A stretch of 51,748 nt of DNA from Candidatus Pacearchaeota archaeon (GTDB taxonomy: Archaea; Nanobdellota; Nanobdellia; Pacearchaeales; GW2011-AR1), in assembly GCA_023136775.1 (NCBI GenBank), contig JAGLQO010000004.1, positions 1 to 51,748 on the forward strand, written 5' to 3'. A program made the translations under genes and the position numbers. Positions 38,212 to 47,745 of the stretch are shown here, piece by piece; the stretch's first letter is position 1; every line of letters begins with the position of its first letter. The notes below the pieces were generated by a model. It had not been told where the DNA came from. It searched no databases and was given only the letters and a program-made list of their open reading frames with translations.

Positions 38212-38568
38212 TTAGAATTCTGAATCATCTGTTGTGAGCTTGCCCATTTGTTTCAACTTGGTCACTTGATTTGGAGTATATTTAAATAAGACATCTCCTT
38301 TATCATCGTCAAATTCCCATGGTTCGATAATTATTGCGTCGCCTTCTCTTAACCACAACCCTCTTCGCTTACTTCCTGGAACTCTGCAGTTTCTTGTTTT
38401 TCCGTCCATGCAAGATACGAACATTCTACTCGCTCCGCACCTTTGTGTTATGATTCCAATTACTTCTCGTCCGTGTGGTAACTTGACTCTTACTGGTCCT
38501 TCGAAACCTGGTACAAAAACTTTCGCTTTGTTTTTCTTGGATTTGTCTTTAAATTTGCTAAATGCCAT
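38212..38568 (-). CDS. Translation initiation factor aIF-1A
   Basis: CMDGKTRNCRVPGSKRRGLWLREGDAIIIEPWEF. Confidence 0.92.
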   Translation of the reverse strand: MAFSKFKDKSKKNKAKVFVPGFEGPVRVKLPHGREVIGIITQRCGASRMFVSCMDGKTRNCRVPGSKRRGLWLREGDAIIIEPWEFDDDKGDVLFKYTPNQVTKLKQMGKLTTDDSEF

Positions 38569-38644
38569 TATTGGTTAAATCGAAATCTACTTTTAAAACT
38601 ATGTGTAACGATTTAGAGTTGGTAGCATAACTAGTTGGTAGTCT

Positions 38645-38700
38645 GGGTGGTTGGTGTGTCGGGTGGTTGGTGTGTCGGGTGGTTGGTGTGTCGGGTGGTT
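38645..38700. repeat. G-rich minisatellite, 16-bp unit x3.5
   Basis: GGGTGGTTGGTGTGTC repeated exactly. Confidence 0.95.
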
Positions 38701-38730
38701 TGCTTTGGGAGTTTTTGCTATTTTTATTGC

Positions 38731-38770
38731 TCACGGATTTACACGGATGAGTTCCTCATTCACGGATTTT
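38731..38770. repeat. ACGGATT short repeat cluster
   Basis: tcacggatttacacggatgagttcctcattcacggatttt. Confidence 0.7.
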
Positions 38771-38985
38771 TTGTTTTGGGAGTGATGGAGCGAATGATAA
38801 TTTGTGATTAAATGGGCTTCGCGTTGCAACTGAGAGAATGAGATGAACGTAGTGTTTTGCCTGAGTGAATGTAGCGGAATGAAAGAGCACGTAAAAGTGT
38901 ACCCTCTAAATAAGCAATACTTTGATTGCATCTTAATTGGGCAAGAGAGACTTATGTGATACGAGAAACGTAAGCTTCTCTAAAT

Positions 38986-39291
38986 CTATAATAAAACTAA
39001 TCCGAAGGGGATGCCTTCGATGTGAATTATTCCCTCGTCTTTTACTATACCTAATTTTTTTGCTAAAGCTACGGATTTTTCTCCTACAAAATTGAATGTT
39101 GCGTCTTCGTTGGAGCATCGAATGATTTGATTTTCGGCTTGTTCCTCGGTCATTTCTTCTCCGTCAAAAAATTGAGTACTAATATCTAAAGCCCGTTTTC
39201 CCTCATGTAATTTTCGTCCGAACACATCTTTATCACATACAGCTACCACCCACCGATATGATTCATGAACTTTTAGTAATATTTCACCCAT
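38986..39291 (-). CDS. DUF424 family protein
   Basis: VHESYRWVVAVCDKDVFGRKLHEGKRALDISTQFF. Confidence 0.85.
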   Translation of the reverse strand: MGEILLKVHESYRWVVAVCDKDVFGRKLHEGKRALDISTQFFDGEEMTEEQAENQIIRCSNEDATFNFVGEKSVALAKKLGIVKDEGIIHIEGIPFGLVLL

Positions 39292-39380
39292 ATAGTAGAA
39301 TAAAAAATTTGGTTTATAAAACTGTCTTTAAAAATCTTCTACGCGACAAGAAACAATCCGCGTTAAATAAAAAAAATCAA

Positions 39381-39407
39381 AGCCCCTTTTCTCCCTAATT
39401 AGGGGCT
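39381..39407 (-). terminator. Hairpin downstream of the DUF5679 gene
   Basis: AGCCCC...GGGGCT. Confidence 0.45.
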
Positions 39408-39420
39408 GTTGAATATAAAA

Positions 39421-39615
39421 TTAATAAGCTTTTTTAGCTTCACCGTCAGATATTGCCTTTTCAGCGTTATCCTTAGACATGATTCTACACATGCCGCATC
39501 CGCAAACAGAACATTTTCCCTTAGCCATATATCCGCCTCGAGATGTCATGTGCATTTCTGCATCTTTCATTTCCTTATTCTCTTTACATTTCATACATCT
39601 TCCTTCAATTGCCAT
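39421..39615 (-). CDS. DUF5679-like small zinc-binding protein
   Basis: GRCMKCKENKEM..., CSVCGCGMCRI. Confidence 0.75.
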   Translation of the reverse strand: MAIEGRCMKCKENKEMKDAEMHMTSRGGYMAKGKCSVCGCGMCRIMSKDNAEKAISDGEAKKAY

Positions 39616-39642
39616 ATTTTTCCTCCTTGTAATTTAGTTTGT

Positions 39643-40044
39643 CTAAATTTTATGCACTTCGTGTTTCTCACCACATGCTAAACATCTAACGAATAATCTT
39701 TGACCCTCGTCGTCTAATTCAGTATCTGGTTTTCCACATTTAGTACAAATTACATACCTTTGAACATACTTCTCAATCTTATCATTAATAACTTGGCTTG
39801 ATAATTTTCTAGATAGAATAAGCCTATCTCGGTTAATCTCGCATTGACTCGCCAATTCTTTACTTAAATATTTCATTAAATGAACTGGGGTCCTTCTCGC
39901 ACACGCTGCCACTTGAGTAAAATTTGAAACTATCGTCCTAATTCCCTCGTGATGCCCCTTTACTTTTAAAATTTCAAAACGTTCTGACTCTTCAGTTACT
40001 TCGACATTTTCATACGCTGAGTCCAATAATTCTTCATAATTCAT
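39643..40044 (-). CDS. Translation initiation factor aIF-2 beta subunit
   Basis: C-terminal zinc ribbon CTKCGKPDTELDDEGQRLFVRCLACGEKH. Confidence 0.92.
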   Translation of the reverse strand: MNYEELLDSAYENVEVTEESERFEILKVKGHHEGIRTIVSNFTQVAACARRTPVHLMKYLSKELASQCEINRDRLILSRKLSSQVINDKIEKYVQRYVICTKCGKPDTELDDEGQRLFVRCLACGEKHEVHKI

Positions 40045-40165
40045 AAAATACCAAGCCTCAGTTCCTTTATAAAAATAACCACAATAAAAACAACACCAAA
40101 AAACTTATAAATTGAATAAAACTTCGTATAGTATAAATTCTTGAGTTCTCTCGAGTGATTCTAAA

Positions 40166-40831
40166 ATGGATGCAGATTTAAAAAACAATATATTAAGTAC
40201 AGGTACGAGCTTAGTTGGAATTATATGCAAAGACGGCATAGTTATGGCTGGAGACAGAAAAACTACAGCTGGAGGACATATTGTTATGAGTAAAAATACA
40301 CAAAAAGTTTGTCCTGTTAATGATTATTTAGTAATTTCTGGAACTGGAACAGCGTCTGATATTGAAGTTGCAAAAAAACTAATTAGAGCTCAACTTAAAC
40401 TTAAAGAACTTCGGGATAAAAAAAAGGCAACTGTTAAAGAAGCTGCAAATTTAATTGCTGCATCAAATTATAGAAACATTAGACAACCTTCTATGATTCC
40501 GTTCATGGCTGGATTAATGGTCGGTGGAGTTGATGAAGACGGAAAAACCGAGCTTTATTCTGTTGAACCAGCTGGAAGTACTATGAAAGTTGAAGACTTT
40601 GACGCTAATTTTAGTTCAGGAATGCCTTATATTCTCGGTATGATGGAAAAAACTTATAAGAAAGATTTGACTATGGAAGAGGGAATCGAAATGGCTATTG
40701 ATGCAATTAAGGCATCTAGTGAGAGAGATACAGCATCTGGTTGTGGAATTGATGTATTCAAGATTACAAAAGATGGTATTGAGCATATCTCTAAAAGACG
40801 AATGGAAAAAGAATACAAAGAGCATGATTAA
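40166..40831 (+). CDS. psmB: Proteasome beta subunit
   Basis: STGTSLVGIICKDGIVMAGDRKTTAGGHI. Confidence 0.95.
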   Translation: MDADLKNNILSTGTSLVGIICKDGIVMAGDRKTTAGGHIVMSKNTQKVCPVNDYLVISGTGTASDIEVAKKLIRAQLKLKELRDKKKATVKEAANLIAASNYRNIRQPSMIPFMAGLMVGGVDEDGKTELYSVEPAGSTMKVEDFDANFSSGMPYILGMMEKTYKKDLTMEEGIEMAIDAIKASSERDTASGCGIDVFKITKDGIEHISKRRMEKEYKEHD

Positions 40832-40855
40832 TTTTAAATTAATTTAAATTTTCAA

Positions 40856-42745
40856 ATGGCAGATATTTTAAAAGCAATAGAAGAACAATTACCTAGGGGA
40901 GTTGTGGGTTCGACAATTTTTGAAGGTGCGAACATTGTAGTTTATACAACTGACATAGCATTTTTGAAAAGTGGCGACGCAAAGATTAAGGAAGTAGTGA
41001 ATACTATCAAGAAACGAATTGAGCTTAGGGCCGATAAAAAACTTTTGATGGATCAAGCTTTGACTGAAAAGAGAATTAGAGAAATTGTTCCTAAAGAAGC
41101 TGATATTGCCCAAATAATTTTTGACCCTCAAAGAAGCATTGTTATTATTGATACTAAGAAGCCTGGACTTGCTATTGGCAAAGCTGGTTCTATTTTAAAA
41201 GAAATAAAATGTGAGACTATGTGGACTCCAGCTGTACAAAGGTCTCCTGCGATTAAATCTAAAATTACGAATAAGATTAGAGAGGTTTTATATCAGGATA
41301 ATAATTACCGAAAGAAATTTTTGAATAACATTGGAGAGAAGATTTACAAATCTTGGAATCCTGATAAAATGGAAGAATGGATTAGAATAACTGCTCTTGG
41401 TGGTGGACGACAGGTTGGACGAAGTTGTTTTTTATTGCAAACTCCAATTTCACGAGTATTAATTGATTGTGGTGTTGATGTTTCTTCTTCGGGAAAGGAC
41501 AAGTATCCCTACCTGGAGGCTCCTGAATTAGATTTAAACACAATTGACGCTGTAATTCTTTCTCATGCGCATCTTGACCATTCTGGGCTAATTCCTTATC
41601 TTTACAAAATGGGTTATACTGGACCTGTTTACATGACTGCTCCGACACGAGACATTTCTGCCTTAATGGCACTTGATTTTATCGGGGTCGCTTACAAGCA
41701 AGCTTCTGCCCCACTTTTCAAGTCTACTGATATTAGAAGTATGGTTAAACATTCCATTACATTACATTATCAAGAGGTTACTGATATTACTCCAGATATT
41801 AGGATTACAATGTATAACGCTGGTCATACTCTCGGGAGCGCTATGATTCATTTTAACATTGGAAACGGGCTCCATAATTATGTTTATTCTGGGGATATTA
41901 AATTTGGAAAGTCTAGATGTCTAGAATCTGCTACGTCTTATTTTCCTCGACTGGAAACTCTTCAGATGGAGGCAACTTATGGTGGAAGAGATAATAATTA
42001 TCCTCCGCGAAAAGAATCCGAAGAAGAATTACTTAATTTTGTGAATGATGTTGTAACGAATGGGGGAAAGGTTCTTTTGCCTGAGCTTGGAACTGGTCAC
42101 GCCCAGGAAAAAATGATGATTTTGGAAGATGCAATGAGAAACGGAAAAATTCCAAAAATTCCTATTTATATTGATGGAATGATTTGGGACATTAACGCTA
42201 TTCATACTGCTTACCCTGATTTTTTATCTAATTCACTTAGGGCAAATATTTTTGCTGATAAAAATCCATTCGTATCAGAAATTTTCAAGCAAGTTGGTTC
42301 GGCTCAAGAAAGAAAGCAAGTTATTGAAGGTGGACCTTGTATTGTTTTGGCGACATCTGGTATGCTTGTTGGTGGAGCTTCAGTTGAATACTTAAGAAAC
42401 TGGGCCGATTCTCATGTCAACGGACTTTGTTTGTCTTGTTACCAGCCAGCTGGTGGACTTGGAAGGCAATTGAAGGAAGGTGCTAAGGAAGCTAAATTCG
42501 ATGTTAATGGTCGGATAGAAACTGTTCCTATTAATTTGAAGTTTTTGAATATTGATGGATTTTCTGGGCATTCGTCTAGGAATGAATTAATGGCTTTTAT
42601 GAATAGTCTTAATCCGAAGCCGAGGAAAGTGATTATTAATCACGGTGAGCAGAGTAAATGTTTGGATTTGGCTTCTAGTATTTACAAAAGTCAGAGGACT
42701 GAAACTACTGTTCCTAAGAACTTGGAAACAATAAGACTCCGTTGA
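40856..42745 (+). CDS. Beta-CASP ribonuclease aCPSF1 (KH + MBL)
   Basis: ALGGGRQVGRSCFLLQT, SHAHLDHSGLIP, NHGEQSKC. Confidence 0.95.
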   Translation: MADILKAIEEQLPRGVVGSTIFEGANIVVYTTDIAFLKSGDAKIKEVVNTIKKRIELRADKKLLMDQALTEKRIREIVPKEADIAQIIFDPQRSIVIIDTKKPGLAIGKAGSILKEIKCETMWTPAVQRSPAIKSKITNKIREVLYQDNNYRKKFLNNIGEKIYKSWNPDKMEEWIRITALGGGRQVGRSCFLLQTPISRVLIDCGVDVSSSGKDKYPYLEAPELDLNTIDAVILSHAHLDHSGLIPYLYKMGYTGPVYMTAPTRDISALMALDFIGVAYKQASAPLFKSTDIRSMVKHSITLHYQEVTDITPDIRITMYNAGHTLGSAMIHFNIGNGLHNYVYSGDIKFGKSRCLESATSYFPRLETLQMEATYGGRDNNYPPRKESEEELLNFVNDVVTNGGKVLLPELGTGHAQEKMMILEDAMRNGKIPKIPIYIDGMIWDINAIHTAYPDFLSNSLRANIFADKNPFVSEIFKQVGSAQERKQVIEGGPCIVLATSGMLVGGASVEYLRNWADSHVNGLCLSCYQPAGGLGRQLKEGAKEAKFDVNGRIETVPINLKFLNIDGFSGHSSRNELMAFMNSLNPKPRKVIINHGEQSKCLDLASSIYKSQRTETTVPKNLETIRLR

Positions 42746-42757
42746 AGTCTAATTGTA

Positions 42758-42813
42758 GTTAGTAGTGGGCAGTTCGAAAAATCTTTGATTTTTCTGATAG
42801 TTGGTAGTAGAAT
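42758..42813. repeat. Heptamer array interrupted by 28-nt hairpin unit
   Basis: GTTAGTA|GTGGGCA|GTTcGAAAAATCtttGATTTTTCtgATA|GTTGGTA|GTAGAAT. Confidence 0.75.
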
Positions 42814-42992
42814 ACATTATTGCGCTATATGTCGCGCTTTTGGAATTTTTTATCTTGGAGCGAAGGATTCCCGAGCGATTGATGATAAGATTATGAGCGA
42901 GTAGCGAACTATTAATAATCGAATCTAAGATTCGATAATTGAATGACGTAACTCTTATATACTTCTCAAAACTAGAAGTCTTAGAGGTTAAC

Positions 42993-43952
42993 ATGAAGCA
43001 CAGATTATCTATTACATTAATTTTACTTGGAATGTTTTTAGTTACGCAATTTATTGGATTATTTGTTGTTAATACTTATGCGCCAACAGAACAAACTATT
43101 GTTAATATTACGACTGGCGAGGCTGAAATTCTTTTGGTTGGTGGGGAATTGCCGTATGGACTCGAGACTCCAGAAACAGACCCGACTCCTAATTTTATTT
43201 CAATTGTGTTTTCGTTCGTTTTAGCATTTGCTATAATTTTTATTTTAATGAAGTATAAATGGAAAATGGTAATTCGTATTTGGTTTTTCTTTGTTGTGTG
43301 CCTAGCTCTTTCAATTGCAATTAATGCATTCTTATCGTTTACACCTTTAGTTAATGCTTCGATTTATGCTTTATGTTTAGCTGTGCCTCTTTCTGCCTTG
43401 AAGATATTCAAACCTAATGTTTATGCTCATAATCTTACTGAACTTTTAATTTACCCTGGAATTGCTGCCGTGTTTGTTCCCATATTAACTCCTATGTCAA
43501 TTATTGGACTTTTGATTTTGATTTCGTTTTATGATATGTGGGCTGTTTGGAAATCTGGCATTATGCAGAAGATGGCTAAATTTCAAATGGAGGAAATAAA
43601 AATATTTGGTGGATTTTTATTACCATCGGTTTCTAAAAAAGTTAAGAAAGAAATTAGCAATGTTAAACAAAAATATAAAGATAAAAAAATTCCAAAAAAA
43701 ATAAGAGAGAGAAAGTATAAAGTTAATTTAGCAATTCTTGGTGGAGGAGATGTCATATTTCCTATAATTACTTCTGGTGTATTTATGAGAGCTTATGGGT
43801 TAATTCCAGCTTTACTGATAATCTTTGGAGCGTTCTTGGGACTTGGATTTTTGTTTATAATAACTAAGAAGGGCAAGGCTTATCCTGCTATGCCGTATAT
43901 TAGCGTTGGAATATTCCTCGGAATGTTGATTGGGAAACTGTTCTTCTTTTAA
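42993..43952 (+). CDS. Presenilin/signal-peptide-peptidase-like aspartyl protease (A22)
   Basis: SFYDMWAVW, GGGDVIFPIITSG, YPAMPYIS. Confidence 0.85.
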   Translation: MKHRLSITLILLGMFLVTQFIGLFVVNTYAPTEQTIVNITTGEAEILLVGGELPYGLETPETDPTPNFISIVFSFVLAFAIIFILMKYKWKMVIRIWFFFVVCLALSIAINAFLSFTPLVNASIYALCLAVPLSALKIFKPNVYAHNLTELLIYPGIAAVFVPILTPMSIIGLLILISFYDMWAVWKSGIMQKMAKFQMEEIKIFGGFLLPSVSKKVKKEISNVKQKYKDKKIPKKIRERKYKVNLAILGGGDVIFPIITSGVFMRAYGLIPALLIIFGAFLGLGFLFIITKKGKAYPAMPYISVGIFLGMLIGKLFFF

Positions 43953-44443
43953 TATAAAATTCCTATTGTTATGTATTCTATATCTTTGAATCTTATTTTG
44001 CCGTCTGAAAATGAATTATTGTCTCCTTTTGTCATGAAATATATTCCTTTATTGTCTTGTCCTTTTTCGGTTACTCTGTGCACTACTAAGAATCCGAAAC
44101 TTCTGTAACTGATTATATCTCCGACTTTTATTTCTTCTGCTACTGTTGGTTTTATTCTTATTCCATTTGCTCCTTCGTCGAAGAAGGGTTTCATACTCCC
44201 TGTATCTGCATAACTAGAAAGAGTTGCTTCTGGGATATTTAATATAATTTTATCTTTAAGTATAATTATATCATCGTTTGATATTCTGTCTGATGGCGAT
44301 ATGGTAGCACTGGATATGGAAGCTAACCCAGTTACTGATGGGATTTCTAGAGAAGAATATTGTAAAACGTAAAATAAAAATACGCAACTAAAGAAACCTA
44401 GTAAGAATATTAAGATTGAACTTTTTACCATAATTAATCTCAT
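43949..44443 (-). CDS. Signal peptidase I (archaeal S26B type)
   Basis: TGSMKPFF, VGDIISYRSFGFLVVHRV, TKGDNNSFSD. Confidence 0.85.
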   Translation of the reverse strand: MRLIMVKSSILIFLLGFFSCVFLFYVLQYSSLEIPSVTGLASISSATISPSDRISNDDIIILKDKIILNIPEATLSSYADTGSMKPFFDEGANGIRIKPTVAEEIKVGDIISYRSFGFLVVHRVTEKGQDNKGIYFMTKGDNNSFSDGKIRFKDIEYITIGILY

Positions 44444-44542
44444 AAATTTTATTATTTAAAACTTGCGTTTGTAACTCCTGCAGAAAGACAACAAAATCGA
44501 AAGCTTTATAAAAGAAGTTTTTATTCTATAGTAGTAAAAGAA

Positions 44543-44629
44543 TGTTGAAAATCAAAGATTTTCACCAGAGGAAAACCAACGGGTTTCCAAATTCCGATTT
44601 CCGACCGAGCAAGTAACTCGGAAATCGAT
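44543..44629 (+). repeat. Divergent structured element (copy 6)
   Basis: GAAAATC-aaa-GATTTTC; GGAAAACC-aac-GGGTTTCC; aaattc; CGATTTCCGA...TCGGAAATCG: same hairpin order as copies 1-5. Confidence 0.55.
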
Positions 44630-44691
44630 ATAGGCTTGAGCAACCCCCGAGTCTTCGATAAAAATAAAACAAACAATATAAAATTGAAAAA

Positions 44692-45474
44692 ATGATAGTA
44701 AAACCCGAATTAATAAAAAAACTGAAAGGACATTTTGATTTGAACATTTACGAGACTAAGGTCTGGTTAGCTTTGCTTTCAAAAGGAATTTCTTCTGCTG
44801 GAGAGATTGCTGAGATTAGTGGAGTTCCACGTTCTAGGACTTATGATGTTTTAGAATCTTTAGAGAAGCGAGGATTTGTTATTCAAAAGCTTGGGAAACC
44901 TGTGAAGTATATCGCTGTTAGACCTGAAGTTGTTATTGAGAAGTTGAAGAATAATACTAATCAAGAGGCTGAGGACAGAATTAAGACGCTTTCTAACTTG
45001 AAGGATACGACTGAATATAAGGAACTGAATGAATTACATAAGACTGGTGTTGACCCGATTAAGAATCATGAGCTTTCAACTTCTATCAAGGGTCGGAGTA
45101 ATCTTTATGTTCAAATGAGAGCGGTTATGGAATCTTCTGAAAGATCTGTTTATTTGACTTCTTCTGCTTATGAATTGTCTTCTAAGTTAAAAATGTTTAA
45201 GGATACTTTTGCAAAATTGGCGAAGAGAAATGTTAATATTAAAGTTATGATTGGTGACGACGAAGACGAAGCTAAAAAACTTTCTAAGAAACTTGGCGTT
45301 GAAATTCGATCAAGACCAATTCACGCTCGATTTGTAATCTCAGATAAAACTGAATTGATTTTTACGATTAAACCAAACAATGTTCATGAAGATTTTGATT
45401 ATGGTGTTTGGATTAATTCTCCATTCTTTACAAATTCTTTGGCTTATATGTTTGATTTGGCGTGGAAGAATTAA
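44692..45474 (+). CDS. TrmB-family transcriptional regulator
   Basis: NIYETKVWLALLSKGISSAGEIAEISGVPRSRTYDVLESLEKRGFV. Confidence 0.88.
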   Translation: MIVKPELIKKLKGHFDLNIYETKVWLALLSKGISSAGEIAEISGVPRSRTYDVLESLEKRGFVIQKLGKPVKYIAVRPEVVIEKLKNNTNQEAEDRIKTLSNLKDTTEYKELNELHKTGVDPIKNHELSTSIKGRSNLYVQMRAVMESSERSVYLTSSAYELSSKLKMFKDTFAKLAKRNVNIKVMIGDDEDEAKKLSKKLGVEIRSRPIHARFVISDKTELIFTIKPNNVHEDFDYGVWINSPFFTNSLAYMFDLAWKN

Positions 45475-45666
45475 CATTTTTTTCTGGTTTCCGCCTCACT
45501 GGCACACCACTTTGCGAAGCGGCGAAATCGTTAGGGGAAATCCACACAGGATTTCAGATTCCAAATCCCTTACCGACTAGCGCACCCTCACTGATATATA
45601 TTTTTTAGGTTGGGGCAGACCCTCGCAGATGATTTGATTTATTGAGGGAATTTATTCTAAATTCCC
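45475..45666 (+). repeat. Structured dispersed element, copy 4, with internal insertions
   Basis: H2 GAAATCCacacaGGATTTC; H3 split cttaccg...cgcaga; H4 GGGAATTTattctAAATTCCC; starts right after TrmB stop. Confidence 0.85.
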
Positions 45667-45904
45667 GTTTTGGGGAGTGGTTGATATTTATTCCATAAGA
45701 AATCATAGCGATTTTTCCTGCGAAAAAAACGCCACGATGTTCTCATAGACATTTTTGGAGAGAGAGTTTCTTAAGCTATTAAATGGACAAGGTGTGCAAC
45801 GGAGAGAATGAAATGAACGAGCGGTCGGGCTAGCGAACGAAATGAAATGGAGAGAGAAACTTATATAAATATGATAAGGCGTGAGCTTATTTAAATAAAT
45901 ATTT

Positions 45905-46471
45905 TTAATGTTTCCAGAGGACGTCTGTTTTTGTTATTAATCCTATGAATCCATTATTTTCGCCTTTGTATTTTTTATTTTTTAATGATGGCTTAATTAA
46001 TATTAAGGGGAATTCTTTTAGTAAATGAACTATTGTTTCGTAAGTTGTGTCTTCTAAAACTACTGGTGGAGCGTCTGACATTATTTCTTTTACTAATTGA
46101 CTTCTTGATGTCTTGTCAATATTGTCTAATAAAATTCCTTCGCTAATGTAACCTTCTAATTTATCTGTATTTAAAACTGGAAGCTGAGAGATTCCTTTTT
46201 TTCTCATTATTGAAATTACATCTTCTATTTTATTTTCTACATCACAAAAAACAATTTTCTTTTGCATGAAATCTTTGGCACGAGACTTTGATGAGGAACT
46301 TAAGGAATCTAATGCTTTGAATATTTTTTTAGCTACATTATAACTTGCCTCGGCTCTTCCAGCCTCTATTTTTGCAATCATTGATTGAGAAATGCCTGAT
46401 AATTTTGACAATTCTTTTTGAGTTGTTCCAAGAGAGAGTCTCCTTTTTTTTATTAACTTTAAGTTGTCCAT
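45905..46471 (-). CDS. HTH (XRE) + CBS-domain regulator
   Basis: TTQKELSKLSGISQSMIAKIEAGRAEASYNVAKKIFKAL; tandem CBS pattern. Confidence 0.85.
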   Translation of the reverse strand: MDNLKLIKKRRLSLGTTQKELSKLSGISQSMIAKIEAGRAEASYNVAKKIFKALDSLSSSSKSRAKDFMQKKIVFCDVENKIEDVISIMRKKGISQLPVLNTDKLEGYISEGILLDNIDKTSRSQLVKEIMSDAPPVVLEDTTYETIVHLLKEFPLILIKPSLKNKKYKGENNGFIGLITKTDVLWKH

Positions 46472-46560
46472 ATGAATAGGGAATAATTATACTATAAAAA
46501 TATTCCTATAGGAATATTATTGTCAAAAGATTTTACATAGAAAACAATGTATGAATTATT

Positions 46561-47745
46561 ATGAAAAATTATTTATTTACATCTGAAAGCGTGACTGAGG
46601 GGCATCCAGATAAAATTTGTGACCAAATTAGTGACGCTATTTTAAATGAAGCTTTAAGGCAGGACCCTAATTCTAGAGTTGCCGTTGAAACTTGCACTAA
46701 AACTGGAATGGTTTTGTTGGCAGGGGAAATTACTACTAAGGCTATTTTGGATTATCCTAAAATTGCTAAGCAAACTTTAAAGGAAATTGGATATACAAAA
46801 TCTTCACATGGAATTAATTATGAAACTTGCGCTGTGCTTGTTCACTTAGAAGAACAGTCTCCTGATATCAGTCAAGGCGTAACTGAAGGGGAAGGCGACC
46901 ATAAAGAACAGGGTGCGGGCGACCAAGGCTTAATGTTTGGATATGCGTGTAATGAAACTAAAGAATTAATGCCTCTTCCGATTCAATTAGCTCATAGGTT
47001 AACTGAGAGACTCAGCCTAGTTAGAAAAATTCAAGAAATTCCATATCTTGGACCTGATGGAAAAAGTCAGGTTACTGTAGAATACGAAGATGATAAACCT
47101 AAGAGAATTGATGCTATTGTTATTTCAAATCAACATTCTAAATTTATTTCTCAGGAAGTTTTAAGGAAAGATGTTTTGGAAAAAGTTATTCGTCCAATTT
47201 GTAAAAATTTGATTGATGAAAATACAAAAATTCATATTAATCCAACTGGTGTTTTTATCAAGGGTGGGCCTTACGCTGATGCGGGTCTTACTGGTAGAAA
47301 AATAATTGTTGATACTTATGGCGGGATGGGCAGGCACGGTGGAGGAGCATTTTCCGGAAAAGATCCTTCAAAAGTTGACAGAAGTGCAGCTTACGCGGCA
47401 CGTTATATTGCTAAAAATATTATTGCGGCTGGCTTGGCTAACAAATGTGAAATTCAATTAGCTTATGCTATTGGAGTGAGTGAGCCTGTTAGTATTAATG
47501 TAAATACTTTTGGAACTGGGAAAATCAGCGAAGAGAAATTGAGCGAACTTGCTCGAAAACATTTTCCAATAAAGCCACAGGACATTCTAGAAGAGCTTAA
47601 ATTAAAGAGACCTATTTATAGACAGACTGCTAGTTACGGACATTTCGGACGAGAGAATCCAGATTTTACTTGGGAGAAATTGGATAAGGTTGATGTTTTG
47701 TTAGAAGAAAGTGGATTACAATTAAGAGTTCCTATTAAAAATTAA
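46561..47745 (+). CDS. metK: S-adenosylmethionine synthetase, bacterial type
   Basis: [53 protein letters not shown]. Confidence 0.96.
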   Translation: MKNYLFTSESVTEGHPDKICDQISDAILNEALRQDPNSRVAVETCTKTGMVLLAGEITTKAILDYPKIAKQTLKEIGYTKSSHGINYETCAVLVHLEEQSPDISQGVTEGEGDHKEQGAGDQGLMFGYACNETKELMPLPIQLAHRLTERLSLVRKIQEIPYLGPDGKSQVTVEYEDDKPKRIDAIVISNQHSKFISQEVLRKDVLEKVIRPICKNLIDENTKIHINPTGVFIKGGPYADAGLTGRKIIVDTYGGMGRHGGGAFSGKDPSKVDRSAAYAARYIAKNIIAAGLANKCEIQLAYAIGVSEPVSINVNTFGTGKISEEKLSELARKHFPIKPQDILEELKLKRPIYRQTASYGHFGRENPDFTWEKLDKVDVLLEESGLQLRVPIKN

